Positions 57,684-64,000 of a stretch of DNA of 64,000 nt are shown piece by piece. Position 1 is the stretch's first letter. Each line of letters opens with the position of its first letter. The position numbers were made by a program, and so were the translations under genes. The notes beneath the pieces are model-generated. The model saw only the letters and a list, made by a program, of their open reading frames with translations. It did not search any database and was not told where the DNA came from. Source of the DNA: Onchidella celtica. Taxonomy: Eukaryota; Mollusca; Gastropoda; Systellommatophora; Onchidiidae. Where the stretch lies: assembly GCA_963931925.1 (NCBI GenBank), contig OZ007570.1, forward strand, positions 60,188,848-60,252,847. Reading direction: 5' to 3'.

Positions 57684-58721
57684 AAGGGTTGAGAACCACT
57701 GGCCTAAGACATTAAAAAAAATCACCGTTGTCAAAACCCAGTGTATCCATCATGTTCCCGTCGTAATGGCCAGAAGAAAGTAATAGTAAGAGGGCGAAGC
57801 CGTCAGATGGCTGGGAACCTTGCACAAAAATATATACTCCTTATTTTACTACAGATGTTAGGAGAACCACTTTTGGCTACTGAAAATACCGGATATAATG
57901 AGATATAGGGTGGCAACGTTAAGAAAGTCCTCAAAAACACCCCCTATGTAACATTACAGATTAGCGCTCTTTTCAACCCAAATGACAGTGATAAAGTTGT
58001 ACCCAGCCAAAGACCTCTTGAGATCAGGGTTCACCACCAAATTCACTAAATTCGCAATATGGTGGACCCTAGGCATGCGTGAACAGAAAACTGGGAAGTC
58101 AACGAACGACGCAATCGTGAACAAACTGCTTCGCATGCATTGACTGTCCATCATGACTGTTTTTGTATTGGCAGAAAAGAGGGGGGGGGGGGGAAGAAAG
58201 GGAAGATGACTGGCCTTTTCATTTGATTGCATCGGGAGGATACTGCCATATTTTTTCGCAGAAGATCATAACAGCTACGTACACTGCAGGGTGTGTTACC
58301 TGCCTTTCGTACAAGTCTTCATCCTGTCCTCGTTAAGAGGTATCTTTCCAGTAGACATGCTGTGCATCGTAAGTTGGTTTGAAACAACCTAAAGGCCCCC
58401 CCCCCCCTAATTTTTCCAAGGCTTCAGCAGAAAACTGATAAAGCTATCGGTGGCCAAGTTATTTCACCACATATAAAACTGCATAAGTGCAAGGGACAGA
58501 TTTACAAGAGGGAAAAAATAATTTTCTTTATATGCATTGCTTATCTTCTTACATTTTTAGCTGTAAATATTTCAAAGATTTTACTTTTCCTTCATCGGTA
58601 GAAAAAAAATGAATTTTTTGCATAGAGTGTGTAGAATATTGGGCAAAAGAAAGTTGTCATCTGAAGTTATGAGAATATATCGTTGTGCGATTCACGGTAG
58701 GGCCAGGGATATAGCTTCCAC
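57684..58721. other. Unassigned sequence between pseudogene 3 and E3
   Basis: Lectin-flank similarity ends at about 57780. The rest holds a G run (~58183) and C run (~58400) and no frame I recognise. Confidence 0.5.
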
Positions 58722-59905
58722 TGTCACGAGTGGAGTGAGTGCAATTAAGGGGATTGCTACAGAGCGGGTGTAGAGTAAGAAAGGCTCGCGGTAGACAAGT
58801 AAGTTAAGCGTGCTGTTGTGAGTAGTGGGGGGGGGGGTCTGAATGAGGCGAAAGCGCTGTATTACTATCACTGCAAGTTAGAAGGTCCTACGGAACGGAC
58901 CTGTGAATAAGAGCCCATCGGGCGGACATAAGGGGAGCAGACGAGAAGACTAGTGAGAGAAGTTTTCCAGTGATGACTGGTACGTAGAATGTTGATTGAT
59001 TATTATGATTGATGTATTATATTATATTCGTCTATTACCATGATGTAAATAAGTATATGTGAGGAATGTGGAAGTCCTTGATATTGGATATAGCAATGTG
59101 CGCCATGAGCGATAGATGAAAGTGAGTTCATGGATTTGTAGCGCGAGTGAGTAGTGTGTACTCCGATGGAGGTGTGTTACCGTAAGATGTGTGGTGAGTG
59201 AAAGGTGAACTAGTGTGTGTACGTTTCATGGGTTGTAAGGAGAGGTGGAGTGAATAGAAATGGTAGGGTATTATACCAATGTAATGTTATTCTTGTAGGT
59301 GTCGAGGACGGGCCGCAGAGCCACCTCGATGAGCACAGGGGATAGGCCAGCATAGGGCCGGAGGCCACACATAGGCCAGAAGTGAGGCTGTCAGTGCAGG
59401 ACAGTAGAGGCACATAAAGTCGTGGCAGTCAGGCCACGGACAGGGACGTAGATATGAGCGTGAATGTGATAATGCACTATTGCCATGTTGAGGGGAGAAT
59501 GTACTATTGAAATGATAATGTCTATTGAAATGATAATGTGTTATTGCCCTGCTGAGGTGCTAGGGGAATGCCGAGGTGTAGGACAATAGGAAGGTGATAT
59601 TGAGAGACTGCGGTGCCAGTGAATTATTAATGTGCTATTAAGACCCTGAGGGGAGAGGCTGAGGCCGAAGTGCCTTTAGGAGTAACTACCGGATTGTGGA
59701 TCCGAGGAAGCGTGTGTGTGAGAATAAGGCCGTTGTACGGCAGTTGATTTCAATAATATAATGTATGTAATTGCGCTATTATCTGTATAATTATGTTTAA
59801 TAAATGTGTGAGTCTGATGGATTGTTCTGTTAAGTCTTAACTTGTTTGTTCGTGATTGTTGTCCTGTCATAACTTATTACATCTCCCAGTCTGGGATTTG
59901 TGACA
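58722..59905 (+). repeat. E3 5' LTR
   Basis: 1184 bp, TGTCACGAG to TTTGTGACA, with indels and many substitutions relative to E1. Contains AATAAA near 59809. Confidence 0.92.
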
Positions 59906-59906
59906 C

Positions 59907-59919
59907 TGGGGGCTCGTCC
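59907..59919 (+). promoter_or_regulatory. E3 primer binding site, tRNA-Pro type
   Basis: TGGGGGCTCGTCC one base after the LTR. Confidence 0.8.
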
Positions 59920-60382
59920 TGTTTACCTGTGGTCATTTTGACATTGTGTATTCATTATATCTAGTTGTTTTTCTGTTGTGCTAGGAATTCGTGCTGTTGT
60001 CCTTGTTCGTGGGATGAATGGAAATTTCATGATGGTATGATTTATGTATATTTATGAATATGTATTGATGCATGTATTTTGATGAATATGTATTAATGTG
60101 TACTTAAATTTCTGCAGAGTGTGTGTGCCAGCCTGTAGAGAAGACAAGCAGCCAGAGCTCCCTCATACGTCAAGTTAAATAAAACGCTCATTGAAAGTTA
60201 AGTAAAAGTCAAAATTTTTGTGCCCTGGATTGTGGGCTGTTCCTTTAATCTGTCTTTTTCTCTGTTTTTGCTGTTTTCGTTGTAATTGATTGTACGGGCG
60301 GTGGCGCGGGTTTGCTGTGGTGAGCGTAGTTTATCCTCTTCGGGAGGTGGGCTAAATTTGGAACTTCGTTCATCACAGTGAA

Positions 60383-60490
60383 CAGTTCTGTAGGGACCTG
60401 TATTTTTGTTTAGATTGTAGCGTTCTATCTTCCTCGTTGTTTTAGGAAGACGTTTCTCTTGTCCCTCTCTTCCCTATCTGTAGATACGTT
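60383..60490 (+). other. Conserved leader block of E3 with hairpin
   Basis: Nearly identical to E1; stem TCTTCCT/AGGAAGA at 60428-60450. Confidence 0.6.
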
Positions 60491-60858
60491 CTTTTTTTTC
60501 AGACTCTGTTCTTGTTTCTACCGTGTAGTGTAATCGGCGTAGTTAGGTTGCATTTTTTTCCACAATATTTTCTTTTTTAGGTCTTTGTCCTAGTCTGGTT
60601 CGTTGTCCTTGACGTACTTGTGGTCCTTCTACTGTATTTCCTTATTCTTGTCGTTTCAATTTTCTTTTATAATTAATAGTGCTATACATTTTATAGATAT
60701 AGAATTAGTTGTGCTGTAAAGGTAAATTTCTGAATTGTATTTGAGACAACTGGGTATTGTTATATCCGGTGTGATCTCAGGTCTCTGGTCGTATCGTTAG
60801 TGATCATACCGACAGGTTGGTCGTCTGATAATAGATACCATAACCATAAATCGGTGAA

Positions 60859-61851
60859 ATGGCGGAACTCCAACAACTAATGAAGTTGGGTAAGGAACTT
60901 GGCCTGGAGGGAGAGGAGCTACGCGGCTGGATTAAAGAACAGCAGGCGGATTTGCGCGATGAGCGTGCTAAGGATAGAGAGCGGCAGACAGAAAAAGAGG
61001 CTCAAGAGCGACAGAGAGAAGAAGAAAGGGAGTTTAAGCAACAGGAAAGAGAGGCTAAGGAAAGGGAGTTTAAGTTAAAGGAGTTGCATCAGCAACAGGA
61101 GAGACAGGCTCAGGAGAGGGACTTGAAGTTAAAGGAGATAGAGGCGCAGGTAAAGATTGCGGAATTAGAAAGTAAAAAGAATAAGCCAACGGAAACAGTT
61201 GAGCGGCAGGTACACAATAAAGGTGGCGTTAGGATTAAGCTCCCTACGTTCGACGACCGGAAGGACGACATAGACGCCTTCCTTTACAGGTTCGAACTGA
61301 ACGCACAATTGCAATGGGGGGAAAATAAGGAATTATGGGCCACGTACCTGGCGTCTCTATTGCAGGGGCGAGCGTTAACCTACTTTAAGGAGCTACAGCG
61401 CGAAGACGTGCAAGATTACGATAAGCTGAAGGCTTTGCTGCTTCGCCGATTTGCGCGTACCGAGGAATATTTCCGGGAGCAGTTTAGGCGGGCACGTGCA
61501 GATACCAGGGAGGACTTTGCTGCCTTCGTCGCGAGACTAACGGAGTATTTCGCGAACTGGGTAGACTTGGCGCATGTGGGCGCGGATTTTGCTAAACTGA
61601 AAGACTTAATGATCCGTGACCAGCTGTACGCGTCGTGCCACAAAGATCTGGTGGCTTTCCTGAAAGAGAACGAACCCGCGACGGTGCAGGAGGCGTCTAA
61701 GTTGGCGGAAGCATACCGTACGGCACATCCGTCCAAACCAGTCGCCAGGGCGTACGTCCAAGATGCTGGGTACGTCGCCGTTGTCGAGGGGTCGCCGGCA
61801 GGACTTAGGGACAGGTCGCGTCAGCGTGGTGCCTATAGCGGGCAAGCGTAG
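60859..61851 (+). CDS. E3 Gag, N-terminal part
   Basis: 330-codon frame: MAELQQLMKLGKELGL start, a coiled coil about 35-40 residues longer than in E1 (extra REFKQQ/ERE-type repeats), then the SCAN-like capsid. It stops shortly after an 11-bp deletion at about 61845, which lies between two AGC triplets still present together in E1. The zinc knuckles are therefore in another frame. Confidence 0.88.
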   Translation: MAELQQLMKLGKELGLEGEELRGWIKEQQADLRDERAKDRERQTEKEAQERQREEEREFKQQEREAKEREFKLKELHQQQERQAQERDLKLKEIEAQVKIAELESKKNKPTETVERQVHNKGGVRIKLPTFDDRKDDIDAFLYRFELNAQLQWGENKELWATYLASLLQGRALTYFKELQREDVQDYDKLKALLLRRFARTEEYFREQFRRARADTREDFAAFVARLTEYFANWVDLAHVGADFAKLKDLMIRDQLYASCHKDLVAFLKENEPATVQEASKLAEAYRTAHPSKPVARAYVQDAGYVAVVEGSPAGLRDRSRQRGAYSGQA

Positions 61852-63505
61852 GGGCTATCACCAATCACCGGCATATGGATCCGGTAAGTTTGACCGAGCA
61901 GGAGGGCTAGGTCGCGGTAATGGCCGGGGGCGATTTGTGACCTTTGCCGATGACCGACGGCATAGGGACTCTAGTTCCGGTCGCGATGGGTCACGGGGAC
62001 CCAGGCCTAGTGCAGCACAGGGAGCGGAGTGTTGGACTTGCGGACGCGTGGGTCACTTTTCACGCGAGTGTAGGGCCGCGAAGTGTTGGAACTGCGGTAG
62101 AGCAGATCACATCAGCGTGAATTGCCCTGCAGGTAGGATAGCGGCGAACGTGGACAGTAGCTCCAGTCCATGTTCCCCAAATAAATTTCATCATGCGGCT
62201 GCGTGTGTTACATCGGACAACGGAGGCGGACAGTATTCTAAGTGTCCCAGTTGTGAGAAGTTATTATCTTCCGGTGTTTTACCTTGTGGGAGAAAGATCC
62301 CCGTTATAAATTCATGTCATACAGGAGGTGGTCTTAGGGTTTATCCGGGGTTTGTTGGGGACGAACCGGTCTCGGTTTTACGAGATACAGGATCTACCGT
62401 TGTGGGAGTGCATAGAGACTGCATTCGGGATTCACAGCTTACAGGTGAGACTGTCCCGTGCATCCAATTTTCGGGGGCCATTGAGAAATTGCCCATGGCA
62501 AGAATAATGATAGATACACCTTTCCTTAGCGGGGAAGTCGAAGCAGTCGTTGGTTGTTTTCCAGGCGCCCAGCTCATCATTGGGAATGTATCACGGGTAG
62601 TTTCCCCTTCCGATGAGAACGTGCAAGCATGGTCGCAATCAAAAGGTATTGACTTTTGCGCCGCGGTCGAAACACGTCGACGGGTAGCTGATAAAGATAA
62701 GATTAGACCTTTGGCGACGCCAGCGGTCAACCTAGATATCACGCCAGAGCGCTTGGCGAGATTACAAAGGGAGGATCCATCATTAAACCCATGTTTTGGG
62801 GAAGCGCGAACCGAGAAAACGAGGAGATATAAGAACGGGTCGTCCTCCTTTATTGTTCAGGCGGGCATTCTGTTCCGTAAGTATGTAACGGTGTCCTCCA
62901 TTTTAAAGCAGGTCGTTGTGCCAGCGTTGCTGATCGCAACAGTATTGCATTTGGCACATGATGTCCCATTAGCGGGTCATATGGGGATAGCTAGAACCAA
63001 GCAAAGAGTTCTGAAAATTTTTTATTGTCCGTCAGTATACAGAGATGTACGGTTATATTGTAAGATGTGCAGTGCGTGCCAAAAGACGACGCATAAGGGT
63101 CGTACACCCCAGGCTCCTCTTCAAAAGATCCCCACGGTTTCGGAACCGTTTAAAAAGGTTTCGATAGACCTTGTTGATTTAAGAGAAAGATTATCTTCAG
63201 CGCGCACTATAGCAGAAGAAGCTTCTGGTATCGCTTCGAAAAGAGCAAAAGACTATAAAGATAGAGGTTCCAAACTGAGAATTTTTAAGCCAGGAGACAA
63301 GGTCCTATTGTTGTTACCTACGGACCATAATAAGTTATTGATGACATGGAAAGGTCCTTATGTTATTGAGCAAGTTGTTTCGAAGGTAGGTTACGCTATC
63401 CACATTGATGGATCAGTAAAGGTTTTCCACGTTGATATGCTGCAGAGGTTTCATGAGAGACCAGAGTATCTGTATTCTCGTACTAGTGTTGAAGGACATA
63501 CCTAA
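61845..63505 (+). pseudogene. E3 zinc knuckles, protease and integrase ends, core deleted
   Basis: Frame shifted relative to gag. Two CCHC knuckles, protease LRDTGST, and integrase HHCC through CSACQKT. It continues ~30 residues further than E1, to VSIDLVD, which keeps the first catalytic Asp. It then jumps to LRERLSSARTI and the GPY/F module. The D,35,E part is missing. After PEYLYSR the sequence jumps into the middle of RT and this frame ends at TAA. Confidence 0.88.
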
Positions 63506-64000
63506 TGTCGTGTCATTCTTTGACGATATAGCATGCCATACGTCGACATGGTCTGAGCATATTCAGACACTGACAGTAATTTTTCAACGATTACGTCATT
63601 TTGGGTTAACTGTTAAACCCGCAAACATGGATTTGGCATGTCCAGAGATAATATTCTTAGGACATATCGTGGGTAGAGGTGTTCAGAGACCTGAAGTAAC
63701 AAAAATTGACAAGTTAGTAGGGTTGCAAATCCCTAAAACAAAGAAACAAGTCAGAAGCTTAGTGGGAATTTTAAATTATTACAGAAAGTTCATTCCAAAT
63801 TTTTCCTCCTTGTCATCTTCTCTTACTGACCTTACTAAGAAGGGACAACCCGATAAGGTCCAGTGGACGTCTGAATGTCAGACAGCATTTGATAATTTGG
63901 TGACAGCATTATCATCGTCACCCATTCTGATATTACCCGATTTTCGATCTAATTTTATCCTCAGAACGGATGCGTCGGACTCTGGTGTCGGCGCTTGTCT
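63483..64000 (+). pseudogene. E3 RT C-terminal half and start of RNase H
   Basis: Begins at LVLKDIPN, in a different frame from the integrase part, with FFDD intact and continuing to TDASDSGVG at the window edge. The preceding ~240 residues of RT present in E1 are deleted. No stop within the window. Confidence 0.85.

Larger units (their letters stand above)
58722..64000 (+). mobile_element. E3: Gmr1-like LTR retrotransposon, same family as E1, cut by window end
   Basis: The 5' LTR, leader, gag and part of pol are present; the 3' LTR lies beyond 64000. Proteins are nearly identical to E1 over most of their length, but the LTR is clearly more diverged than the two E1 LTRs are from each other. 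Damage differs from E1: an 11-bp deletion in gag, a different integrase-core deletion and a ~700-bp deletion of the RT N-terminal half. Confidence 0.92.

Noticed and set aside
57954..58232. 92-codon minus-strand frame
   Set aside because: No recognised domain; includes a homopolymer tract; no supporting context.

Overview
The window is animal nuclear DNA: introns with GT..AG borders, TATA promoters, AATAAA signals, simple-sequence arrays and many transposable elements, plus one 200-base assembly gap. The only host genes I can support are small secreted C-type lectins of the perlucin-like kind. A mollusc or another lophotrochozoan is the best guess, but this is inference from gene style, not proof.

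Layout. 1-2518: non-coding, with a tandem duplication. 2982-4466: lectin pseudogene 1. 5291-9937: lectin gene A, intact, five coding exons, 148 aa. 10738-18445: complete LTR retrotransposon E1 with matching 5-bp target duplications. 18446-23589: lectin 3' flanks, a LINE scrap, and an orphan lectin terminal exon at 20387. 23590-24183 and 24555-24878: two satellite arrays. 26030-28449: decayed PIF1/Helitron-type helicase, split by an inserted TIR element. 28748-29751: lectin pseudogene 2 with its relic promoter. 29953-31280: LINE ORF1 fragment. 33436-37282: 3.8-kb TIR element with a 9-bp target duplication. 37373-43507: lectin gene C, intact, 148 aa, with a MULE in intron 1. 46725-55118: LTR retrotransposon E2. 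57076-57683: lectin pseudogene 3. 58722 to the end: LTR retrotransposon E3, cut by the window edge.

The order pseudogene, gene, 3' flank occurs twice, so the host backbone is a tandem segmental duplication with a period of about 26-28 kb. Comparing the two copies gives the empty site for several insertions (E2, the MULE and the 3.8-kb TIR element), so their ends can be placed to the base.

The three LTR elements carry Ty3/gypsy-type reverse transcriptase, but integrase lies upstream of reverse transcriptase and RNase H. That is the Gmr1-like (copia-like) order. Their Gag capsid region resembles a SCAN domain. E1 and E3 have both lost the integrase catalytic core by different in-frame deletions, while E2 keeps a full DD35E core but is broken at the RT/RNase H join. 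E1, E2 and E3 share a ~105-bp block in the untranslated leader with a perfect 7-bp stem and 9-nt loop, although their LTRs differ. These shared features are the most interesting content of the window.
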